Source: Bacteroidota bacterium (lineage in GTDB: Bacteria; Bacteroidota; Bacteroidia; Bacteroidales; TTA-H9). From it: DNA of 64,000 nucleotides. The DNA lies in the NCBI GenBank assembly GCA_003250395.1, contig QKGM01000044.1, positions 52,550 through 116,549 of the forward strand, in the 5' to 3' direction. A program made the position numbers and the translations under genes. The notes beneath the pieces were generated by a model. It did not search any database. It was given only the letters and a program-made list of their open reading frames with translations, and was not told the origin of the DNA. Positions 27,657-35,387 of the stretch are shown piece after piece (positions within the stretch are counted from its first letter, which is position 1; the number at the start of each line of letters is the position of its first letter).

Positions 27657-28406
27657 CTAATTGTCCGGCAATTGTTTCAAATCATAATCCGATGTATTAA
27701 TCAGGTCACGGATAACCACTGAAGCCATCATACAACCAAAAATCGGGGGCATATAACTGATTGTTCCTACCGTTGTCAGTTTGTTCGCCTCACCACTCAC
27801 GTGAATAATGGCCTCATCGGGTACAGGTTCTGGTGAAAACACAACGGTAAAACCACCATTAATACCCTGACGATGAAGTCGTTTACGAACCATGTAGGCC
27901 AGCCTGCAAGAATGGCTCTGGCTAATATCACCTATCTGAACTTGCGAAGGATCAAGCTTACCACCAGAGCCCATACTGCTCACCAGACGATGCTGCGCCT
28001 TTATTGCTCCAATGATCAGAAATACCTTGGGTGACAGCGTATCAATGGCATCGACGATATAATCGAAAGGCATGGATATTATTTCGTTCAGACGTTCATC
28101 GCGAATGTATTCGTCAAGTACAGTAAGTTTAAGATCAGGATTAATATCGAGAAGCCGCTGCCCCACAACTTCTGCTTTACGCTTTCCCATGGTAGAATCC
28201 AGAGCAATGAGCTGTCTGTTTTTATTCGATGCGTGAACAACATCTCCATCAACAATAGTCATCTGCCCGATTCCCGCTCGACAAAGGCACTCAGCCGAAT
28301 AAGCTCCCACTCCTCCAAGGCCTACGATCAGGACATGACTTTTTTTCAACTTTTCTATACTTCGGGCACCCAATAATTGTTGAGTTCGCTCATACCAGTT
28401 TTCCAT
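27657..28406 (-). CDS. tcdA: tRNA threonylcarbamoyladenosine dehydratase (TcdA/CsdL)
   Basis: 249 residues from the ATG at 28406; a start 10 codons upstream exists but MENWYERTQQLLG is the usual opening. It is an E1-like ThiF-fold enzyme: nucleotide-binding VLIVGLGGVGAYSAE (about 25-39), the Asp-bearing strand TIVDGD, NRQ, and VDAIDTLSPK. It cyclises t6A37 of ANN-decoding tRNAs to ct6A using ATP. The C-terminus has the family's INGGFTVVFSPEPVP and GTISYMPPIFGCMMASVVIRDL. It overlaps the preceding tatD gene by 17 nt, so the two are translated from one transcript. Confidence 0.9.
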   Translation of the reverse strand: MENWYERTQQLLGARSIEKLKKSHVLIVGLGGVGAYSAECLCRAGIGQMTIVDGDVVHASNKNRQLIALDSTMGKRKAEVVGQRLLDINPDLKLTVLDEYIRDERLNEIISMPFDYIVDAIDTLSPKVFLIIGAIKAQHRLVSSMGSGGKLDPSQVQIGDISQSHSCRLAYMVRKRLHRQGINGGFTVVFSPEPVPDEAIIHVSGEANKLTTVGTISYMPPIFGCMMASVVIRDLINTSDYDLKQLPDN

Positions 28407-29049
28407 GTAAAAACGCTTCTTTAAAATTCTGTTCAACTCTCTCCATCAGTAGGTCAGGTGCAATATTCAGGATAATTGCAGCCGACTTATAAATACCTTC
28501 GATGGTTGTTATGGAATCATCCGTTTCAAAAAACATCCGGTCAGGCGGAGTTAATCTTAGTGATTCAGCCAAAGCTTTGTTTGGGTTCAACAATGCAGCC
28601 CCAAACGATAAACAGAAACCCTCATTGAGCCATTGTTGTGCGACTGAAGGTCTCTGTGAAAACCCATGCAAAACAATTGCCTCCAGGGGCTTATGCTTCC
28701 TGATAATCGCGATCACCTCCTGCTGTGCCCGTACTGAATGAATGATGACAGGTTTACCTGCTTCTTTTGCCATACAAAGCTGTTGTTCAAAAACCTTAAT
28801 CTGAATGTCGAAAGAAGGCCCGTGCAACTTGTCGAGGCCGGTCTCACCGATTGCCAGGCACCGGGGATCTTCAACCATTTGTCTGAGAATCGACCAGTTT
28901 ATATCTCTATCCGAATCCCATGGGTGGACTGCCACTGAAAACAATGTATTGAGATCGGCCAATCCGTCCACCCCTTCCCGCAATCTCACATTGTATATCG
29001 CACGGCCAGAGGAAAGTATCAACCGGTGAGTATGTATATCTGTCAACAT
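28390..29049 (-). CDS. TatD-family metal-dependent hydrolase
   Basis: 219 residues, somewhat shorter than TatD (~260). It has the TIM-barrel metal motif DIHTH (about 4-8), the Glu ligand in AIGETGLDK, His in VIIHSVRAQ and LHGFSQRP, and Asp in FFETDDS. TatD proteins are DNase/exonuclease-type hydrolases, while short members are of uncertain function. The gene overlaps tcdA by 17 nt, an arrangement I also recall in other Bacteroidota. Confidence 0.85.
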   Translation of the reverse strand: MLTDIHTHRLILSSGRAIYNVRLREGVDGLADLNTLFSVAVHPWDSDRDINWSILRQMVEDPRCLAIGETGLDKLHGPSFDIQIKVFEQQLCMAKEAGKPVIIHSVRAQQEVIAIIRKHKPLEAIVLHGFSQRPSVAQQWLNEGFCLSFGAALLNPNKALAESLRLTPPDRMFFETDDSITTIEGIYKSAAIILNIAPDLLMERVEQNFKEAFLHGKLV

Positions 29050-29224
29050 ATGTTAATACCCAGGCAGAACAATGCCTGGGACAAAATGGTTAACACCAAA
29101 CATACTGTCAGCATAAGCCTTTTCCCCTTGGAATAAAGGGAAACCACAATAAATAAAAAAAGATGTCGAAATATCTTTGGCATCCCTGTAGTTTGAACCT
29201 GCGAATTTACGCAATTCAGGTTAT

Positions 29225-29270
29225 AAAAAACACGACAGCCTGTCTGTGAAGGTTTCACAAGGCAGGCTGT
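29225..29270 (-). terminator. Terminator after the threonine dehydrogenase gene
   Basis: A long hairpin is formed by ACAGCCTG (29235-29242) pairing with CAGGCTGT (29263-29270), with an inner stem TGTGAA/TTCACA around GGT. A minus-strand T-run (29230-29225) follows. It lies about 20 nt past the stop codon. Confidence 0.85.
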
Positions 29271-29289
29271 TATATAATATGGATATAGT

Positions 29290-30252
29290 TTAGATAAGTC
29301 CTTTGGCGTGTTTTGCCTTGAGTACTTTCAACATATCCTGTGTCATGGCATCGAGGTCATAGGCAGGTTTCCAGCCCCACTCCTCCCTTGCAGCAGAATC
29401 ATCAATACTTCGGGGCCAGCTATCTGCAATCGCCTGCCGGTAATCAGGTTCATAAGTCACTTCAAAGCCAGGGATATATTTCCGTATAGAGTCGGCCTGC
29501 TCTTTCACAGTAAAGCTCATGGCTGCTACATTGAAGTCACCATGATGCTTCAATTTTGAGAAATCGGCCTGCATAAGATCAAGGGTAGCCTTGAGGCAGT
29601 CGGGCATATACATCATGGGCAACATCGTATCTTCACGAACGAAACAGGTATATTTTCCATACTTCACAGCATCGTAATATATTGCTACTGCATAATCCGT
29701 GGTACCTCCACCGGGCAGCGTTTCATTCGAGATAATTCCAGGATAACGAAGCCCACGCACGTCAAGGCCAAATTTCTGGACATAGTAATTACCCAGTAAC
29801 TCGCCCGCCACCTTGGTCACCCCATACATGGTAGTGGGACGCAAGACTGTTTCCTGCGGTGTATTATTCAAAGGGGTTCCGGGTCCAAATGCAGCAATAG
29901 AACTTGGTGTCAATACCTGCGACATCTTGTGTTCACGGGCACATTCCAGCACATTTATCAGACCATTCATGTTAACATCCCACGCCTTGAGTGGATTCTT
30001 CTCCCCATTGGCTGAAAGAATAGCAGCCAGATTTACGATTCCATCGATGGCGTAGTGTCTGACGATCTCCTCCATCCGTGGACGGTCGAGAATGTTGAGT
30101 GACTCATAAGGGCCGCTTTCCTGAAGTTTCTGTGAGGGGTTGGAACATACATCTGATGCGATTACGTTTTCATTACCCCATATTTTCCTGATTTCGAGTG
30201 TTAACTCGGAGCCGATTTGTCCGGCTGATCCGATAACCAGAATCCGTTTCAT
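29290..30252 (-). CDS. L-threonine 3-dehydrogenase, SDR (epimerase-like) type
   Basis: 320 residues from the ATG at 30252; a longer start adds a hydrophobic leader unlike the family and is rejected. The Rossmann motif is GSAGQIG (8-14). The catalytic YxxxK is YGVTK, with Ser in TPSSIAAFGP. The PGIIS and GGGTTDYAV stretch is specific to the SDR-type threonine dehydrogenases rather than sugar epimerases. It oxidises threonine to 2-amino-3-ketobutyrate with NAD+. The divergent neighbour kbl encodes the next enzyme, which strongly supports the call. Confidence 0.9.
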   Translation of the reverse strand: MKRILVIGSAGQIGSELTLEIRKIWGNENVIASDVCSNPSQKLQESGPYESLNILDRPRMEEIVRHYAIDGIVNLAAILSANGEKNPLKAWDVNMNGLINVLECAREHKMSQVLTPSSIAAFGPGTPLNNTPQETVLRPTTMYGVTKVAGELLGNYYVQKFGLDVRGLRYPGIISNETLPGGGTTDYAVAIYYDAVKYGKYTCFVREDTMLPMMYMPDCLKATLDLMQADFSKLKHHGDFNVAAMSFTVKEQADSIRKYIPGFEVTYEPDYRQAIADSWPRSIDDSAAREEWGWKPAYDLDAMTQDMLKVLKAKHAKGLI

Positions 30253-30483
30253 TTTATGGTGATTGTTTGTGAATACATTAACAATTGCGGCGCAAAAGTA
30301 AAGAAAATTGACCATCCAATCATCATCAAGGAAGATATAAACAATACATACCAACAGACCTACCTGCCATTGATTACCATATAGTTTACAACATAAAAAA
30401 AATAATCACATTGAAGCTTTAAAATACCAGCAACTTAGCCATTACCCATTTCTGCCAATAATTTTAACCCCGTGATTAATTTC

Positions 30484-30491
30484 TATCTTTG
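30484..30491 (+). promoter_or_regulatory. -7 promoter element of kbl
   Basis: TATCTTTG matches the Bacteroidota primary-sigma -7 box TAnnTTTG and lies about 54 nt upstream of the kbl start. The -33 element is weak. Confidence 0.5.
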
Positions 30492-30544
30492 CATCAGGAA
30501 ACATTCGTATTGAATTTTAAAAATTCACTGAAATACAAAAGACT

Positions 30545-31735
30545 ATGTACACCAATTATCAGGAGTTCCTGAAAAAAGAACTCACATCAATCGAAGAAGC
30601 CGGACTGTTCAAAAATGAAAGAATAATTGTTAGTCCGCAGGGAGCTGAGATTACCATCAATACCGGACAGAAAGTACTTAACTTCTGTGCCAATAACTAT
30701 CTCGGGCTTTCTAACAATGCCAAGTTGAAAGAAGCTGCACGGAAAGCGCTCGACAGCCATGGTTATGGTATGTCATCGGTAAGGTTTATTTGTGGAACAA
30801 CCGATATTCACAAAGAGCTTGAGGCAAAGATTGCCGGGTTCTTCGGAACTGAAGACACAATTTTGTATGCTGCTGCCTTCGATGCCAATGGTGGTGTATT
30901 TGAACCTCTGCTCGGAGAAGAGGATGCCATTATCAGCGACTCTTTGAACCATGCATCCATTATCGACGGGGTAAGATTATGTAAGGCCCAGCGATACCGC
31001 TATGCCAATGCCGATATGGCTGATCTTGAAGAACAACTTAAAAAGGCCCAAAACAACCGTTTTCGTTTAATTGTAACCGATGGTGTATTCTCGATGGATG
31101 GCAATGTTGCCCCTCTTGACAAAATTCATGAATTGGCAACAAAATACAATGCCATGATTATGGTCGATGAATCTCATTCCGCCGGAGTGGTTGGTCATAC
31201 CGGACGTGGTGTAACAGAGCTTTTCGACCTGAAAGGAAAAATTGAAATCATCACTGGAACATTAGGGAAAGCCTTCGGTGGAGCCATCGGTGGTTTTACT
31301 ACAGGTAAGAAAGAGATTATAGACCTGTTACGTCAACGTTCACGCCCCTACCTGTTCAGCAACTCGATTCCCCCGATGGTTGCTGGTGCCGGGATCAAAA
31401 TGGTTGAAATGATGAGCGAAACTAACGAACTACAGGATAAACTTCACGAAAATACCGCGTATTTCAGCAAAAAGATGATCGAAGCCGGTTTTGACTGTAA
31501 ACCTACCCAAAGTGCTATCGTTGCCGTGATGTTATACGACGCAAAACTATCGCAACAAATGGCAGCAAGATTGCTCGAAGAGGGTATTTATGTAATCGGG
31601 TTCTATTATCCGGTTGTACCGAAAGACCTGGCCCGCATAAGAGTACAGGTATCTGCCGCTCACGAAAGGGCACATCTTGATAAAGCCATCGCTGCTTTCA
31701 CAAAAGTTGGAAAAGAACTTGGCGTGCTGAAATAA
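30545..31735 (+). CDS. kbl: Glycine C-acetyltransferase (2-amino-3-ketobutyrate CoA ligase)
   Basis: 396 residues, the standard length. It is a PLP enzyme of the alpha-oxoamine synthase family: NFCANNYLGLSNN (about 47-59), DSLNHASIIDG, VDESHSAGVVGHTGRG, and the PLP lysine Lys242 in TGTLGKAFGGA. It cleaves 2-amino-3-ketobutyrate with CoA to glycine and acetyl-CoA. It is divergent from the threonine dehydrogenase gene, and together they form the threonine-to-glycine catabolic route. A strong terminator follows at 31773-31797. Confidence 0.95.
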   Translation: MYTNYQEFLKKELTSIEEAGLFKNERIIVSPQGAEITINTGQKVLNFCANNYLGLSNNAKLKEAARKALDSHGYGMSSVRFICGTTDIHKELEAKIAGFFGTEDTILYAAAFDANGGVFEPLLGEEDAIISDSLNHASIIDGVRLCKAQRYRYANADMADLEEQLKKAQNNRFRLIVTDGVFSMDGNVAPLDKIHELATKYNAMIMVDESHSAGVVGHTGRGVTELFDLKGKIEIITGTLGKAFGGAIGGFTTGKKEIIDLLRQRSRPYLFSNSIPPMVAGAGIKMVEMMSETNELQDKLHENTAYFSKKMIEAGFDCKPTQSAIVAVMLYDAKLSQQMAARLLEEGIYVIGFYYPVVPKDLARIRVQVSAAHERAHLDKAIAAFTKVGKELGVLK

Positions 31736-31772
31736 TTATCGCCAATATCTATAAACCCTTATCTCTACTTGC

Positions 31773-31797
31773 AGGCCCGCCATGTTGGCGGGCCTTT
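31773..31797 (+). terminator. Rho-independent terminator after kbl
   Basis: Perfect 9-bp stem AGGCCCGCC/GGCGGGCCT with a 5-nt loop, then a short T-rich tail. Confidence 0.85.
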
Positions 31798-31896
31798 CAT
31801 TTCTTACAGTACAGAGTCCGTATGCATACAACCTTTTCAGCCTTTTCAATGTTTAGATTAAAACAAAGTGGTAAATCATGCTGAATTTCACTCATC

Positions 31897-33771
31897 ATGC
31901 CCGATAAGTCATTCTATTACTTTTTTATTTTTCTCCTGGGATTAATAGTGTCATCGGCTAACGCTCAGGAAACTGCCTCTGATACTGACTCTTCAATAAA
32001 TTATTTCAAAACTGACATTCATGAACTTGAAAGCAGTTATGTCCGTAATTTATTCTTTGAAAAGGCTTATTCGATTGGATTGTACACGAATGATGATATT
32101 AACCAAGCAGCCTCCACCATCCTGTTATTTTCAAAATACGGGACAAAAATGGACCGCAGGATTATTGACAGCCTCGTCAATTACTGTCGGTTAGCAGACA
32201 ATCAAGTCACTGAAAATGAAAAACTGCAATATCTGCAACAAGATCAGCATGGAAGCAATAAAAGACCAAAGGTACCATGCCAGAATTTGACTGTTTTCTT
32301 CGATACACTCAACTGCATCCCTGTTCCCACGGTTGAAGACGGATACCTGTATTTTAACATCTGTGCGGGCGATTCTGTCAAACTTGCTGCAAAAGGTTAT
32401 TATCCGCAAAATGGCACCAACTATACTCAACATGATACTTTGAATCGTTACACCTGGACATTTGGTGATGGGCTTACATCTTATACGGAAGGAGACCCTT
32501 TCATTTACCATAAGTATACAACTAACAAAGGTTATGATATTTCCGTTACAATAAGAGACACCAATCTCTGCATGAGCAATACCCGGGCAGCGCGGGTAAG
32601 AATAGCAGGTTCGCCTATCAGATCTTTTTCGCCCCTTGAACCAATTTGTCTTGGTGATTCCATAAGTCTGACCCCTTCAAAAGTCTTTCAGGTTATACCT
32701 TTTACCTATAGTCAGATTTCCAGCCAACGCTACGACAGCACAACCTTTATCCCTGATAGTGACCAAAACACATCAAATCCAAATTATTGCCCCCCTGGGC
32801 ATTATGTGACAGATGTTATATTTAGTAGTTTTCTACCAGGGCAGACTATAACTTCAACCCATGATATTCTGTCGATTTGCGCCGAGATGGAGCATGGATG
32901 GATGGGCGATATTGATATAAAGATTATTTGTCCAAATGGCCAGACCGCCCAGTTAAAGTCGAGCGGCACCGGGGGGTCAAAATACCTGGGAGAACCTGCG
33001 TGTTGGTTTACTGGCTGTTCAATTGCCGATATCAGGGCTTGCGATAATGAAGACCATTGTGATGCAAGACTAAACCCACCCGGAAGAGGATGGAATTACT
33101 GCTGGTCTGAATTATACCCGACAGTAGGGCAGCTTGGTAATCAGACAACAATTGGAACCAATCAGATTGATTCGACACATGTGATAGCAGGTACCGGGTA
33201 TTTTTCACCGGCAGTATCATTCACTAACCTGATAGGCTGCCCCTTGAACGGACTTTGGACAATTGACATCACTGATCATGCCGGTGCTGACAATGGGTAT
33301 ATTTTTGCCTGGGAACTTAATTTAGACCCGGCTCTTCTCCCTTCAAACTGGACTTATGTTGTTGCGGTTGATGATTATTCAATAACCGGTCCCGGAGCTT
33401 CCCCATCAGGCATCGACCAGGTAACCATAAAACCAACCTCTACAGGATCTAACGAATATTCATATTTCGTAGAAGATAGCTTTGGTTGCACATGGGATAC
33501 AACATTCAACCTAATGGTCAATCCGGTTCCTGATCCAAATCTGGGACCCGACAAAGAAGCCTGTAATGGTGAGACAATTACACTGGGGAATAACAATTGC
33601 CCGGGCTGCAATCATTTATGGAATACAGGAGAAATAACACCAACAATCAACACTACTGGTTCAGGTATCTTTTGGAGGACAATCACGAATCCCCAAAACT
33701 GTCATGCAACTGATACCATACAGGCAATTTTTCACACGCCACCTCCCCCTGCCTACATTAAACATGAATAA
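31897..33771 (+). CDS. Secreted protein with PKD and proprotein-convertase P domains, no sorting domain
   Basis: 624 residues. A signal peptide (1-24, ending ANAQ) is followed by an N-terminal region of no known family, a PKD-like unit (YTWTFGDG, about 184-225), and a P domain (about 301-478: VIFSSFLPG, WMGDIDIKIICP, LNGLWTIDITDHAG). A PKD/Ig-like unit of the gliding-associated kind closes it (LGPDKEAC, LWNTGEITPTI, about 540-615). Proteins of this build normally carry a T9SS C-terminal domain, but here the frame stops right after the last unit (PPPPAYIKHE). The same frame stays open for ~50 codons beyond the stop but shows no sorting-domain pattern. A truncated surface protein is possible. 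Confidence 0.75.
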   Translation: MPDKSFYYFFIFLLGLIVSSANAQETASDTDSSINYFKTDIHELESSYVRNLFFEKAYSIGLYTNDDINQAASTILLFSKYGTKMDRRIIDSLVNYCRLADNQVTENEKLQYLQQDQHGSNKRPKVPCQNLTVFFDTLNCIPVPTVEDGYLYFNICAGDSVKLAAKGYYPQNGTNYTQHDTLNRYTWTFGDGLTSYTEGDPFIYHKYTTNKGYDISVTIRDTNLCMSNTRAARVRIAGSPIRSFSPLEPICLGDSISLTPSKVFQVIPFTYSQISSQRYDSTTFIPDSDQNTSNPNYCPPGHYVTDVIFSSFLPGQTITSTHDILSICAEMEHGWMGDIDIKIICPNGQTAQLKSSGTGGSKYLGEPACWFTGCSIADIRACDNEDHCDARLNPPGRGWNYCWSELYPTVGQLGNQTTIGTNQIDSTHVIAGTGYFSPAVSFTNLIGCPLNGLWTIDITDHAGADNGYIFAWELNLDPALLPSNWTYVVAVDDYSITGPGASPSGIDQVTIKPTSTGSNEYSYFVEDSFGCTWDTTFNLMVNPVPDPNLGPDKEACNGETITLGNNNCPGCNHLWNTGEITPTINTTGSGIFWRTITNPQNCHATDTIQAIFHTPPPPAYIKHE

Positions 33772-33920
33772 TTCAATAATCAGTTTAATCAGCGTAAAAG
33801 GATAGTACAAATATCAAATAACGATCCGGCTTCTCCAATTCAGCCTCGTCCAAAAGAAATGGTCTATTTCTATATTAAGCAACAAATTGTGGGATTTAAC
33901 AAAAACAGAACCAGAGAAAA

Positions 33921-34757
33921 ATGTTAAATTCAACCACTATGAAAAAAGGTTCTTCTCGCATTTTAAATACTGGTACCATCGGAATTACAATATTCTTCCT
34001 TTTGCATTTCTTTCACCTGAAAGTTTTAGGGCAAACTGGCAGCACATTGTGCACCCCTGAAGTGGTTGCCTTCGGTCCGGGTGAAAAAATGCAATTTGAT
34101 GTTTATTATAACTGGGGATTTGTTTGGCTGCATGCCGGAGAAGTAGAATTCAGTGCTGATACATCCCGATGGAACGGACAACCTGCCTGGCAATTTCTAA
34201 GTACGGGAAAATCAAGACCATCATACGATTGGTTCTTTAAGGTTCGCGATCGATATGAATCATGGGCATCTCGTGAAGACTTAAAACCATTTGAATTTAT
34301 CAGAGATACCCATGAGGGTGGATTTGATTGCTATAACCACTACCTTTTCAATTATGCTTCAGGAACAATTAAAGCTACCACATTCACCTCCAGACGCAAT
34401 GCTTCTGTTAAAACTATTCCCATTACCGGCTGCTTGTCAGATGTACTCACGGCTACCTATATAACCCGGAACCTTGATGCCAGTTCATGGAATATTAACC
34501 AGAAAATCCCCCTGGCTATGGTTCTTGACGACGATTATTTTGACCTTTACATCCGTTACCTTGGAAAAGAGACCATTACCCATCGGAATAAAAAGAGATA
34601 CAAATGTCTGAAGTTTTCGACTACTGTAGCGGGAGGCTCCATCTTTAATGGTGGCGAAGCAATCACTGTATGGGTTACAGACGACAAAAGCCATACCCCG
34701 ATTCTGGTTCAGGCCGAGATATTGGTAGGTTCAGTAAAGGTATATATAAGAGATTAA
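33921..34757 (+). CDS. DUF3108 family secreted protein
   Basis: 278 residues; the ATG at 33939 (MKKGSSRIL) is an equally possible start. A signal segment (about 17-38, ending VLGQ) precedes the DUF3108 domain: FGPGEKMQFDVYYNWGFVW, FFKVRDRYESW, FEFIRDTHEGGF and MVLDDDYFDLYIRYLGKE. Two or three cysteines are in the mature part. DUF3108 proteins are periplasmic or outer-membrane beta proteins of unknown role. It is about 150 nt downstream of the P-domain gene on the same strand. Confidence 0.85.
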   Translation: MLNSTTMKKGSSRILNTGTIGITIFFLLHFFHLKVLGQTGSTLCTPEVVAFGPGEKMQFDVYYNWGFVWLHAGEVEFSADTSRWNGQPAWQFLSTGKSRPSYDWFFKVRDRYESWASREDLKPFEFIRDTHEGGFDCYNHYLFNYASGTIKATTFTSRRNASVKTIPITGCLSDVLTATYITRNLDASSWNINQKIPLAMVLDDDYFDLYIRYLGKETITHRNKKRYKCLKFSTTVAGGSIFNGGEAITVWVTDDKSHTPILVQAEILVGSVKVYIRD

Positions 34758-35387
34758 TAAGAACCTGATTCCAATGTAAAGGGGGCAACAGTTTTTAAAT
34801 TTAAAATCATTGGGGTAAATTTACCTAATCCATTCGTCTGGTGTACAATTACACTACCAGACAGGGATGATTTTGTGCCTTCATGACAAAATCATTCGTG
34901 AAGATAAAATTCTTTAATTACCAATTCTTCTTCATTAGCCGGCTGCTCCAACCCTTGTTATCCAGCTTTTAAATTCATATCCACTCAAAAGACAACCGGA
35001 TTACCCAGGTATACAGATATTCATGCACTAAAAATATGGAGCCGGACCGTAGATAAACCGCAAATGGACCGTAGATGGACCGTAGGTTAACCGTACGACA
35101 GTGGTTGATCTACGTTCTATGTTCGATTGAAACCACTCAAAAACTCTTCTAAAGTCCATCACTACACCAAAACAAACCCAAATAAAACCCGGGATTTAAC
35201 ACATAAATTTTAAGGCTGTTTAAAGACCATTTATCTGCTTCCATGATTATTTACCTGAATACCTGTACGATTATATCTGACAATGCTATTATAACATTAA
35301 AAAAGCATCAGGCAGCAAAACCGGTTTCACAGATGATTAACCAGCCTGCCAGTGTACAAGGTGTTTGGATAAATTGGATTTCCCAGA
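34758..35387. other. Intergenic region with an 11-bp tandem repeat
   Basis: About 630 bp between converging genes. It holds an 11-bp tandem repeat (35044-35098) followed by an A/C-rich stretch (35130-35200). Small plus-strand frames near its end run into the antisense of the radical SAM gene and are not credible. Confidence 0.5.
35044..35098. repeat. 11-bp tandem repeat, five imperfect copies
   Basis: Units: GGACCGTAGAT (35044-35054), AAACCGCAAAT, GGACCGTAGAT (35066-35076), GGACCGTAGGT, TAACCGTACGA (35088-35098). The core ACCGTA recurs every 11 bp. The period equals that of the repeat at 3286-3322, but the sequence differs. Confidence 0.85.

Noticed and set aside
29043..29258. Minus-strand 71-codon frame between tatD and the threonine dehydrogenase gene
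   Set aside because: It begins just past a terminator hairpin, has no homology feature apart from a chance hydrophobic run, and overlaps the tatD start.
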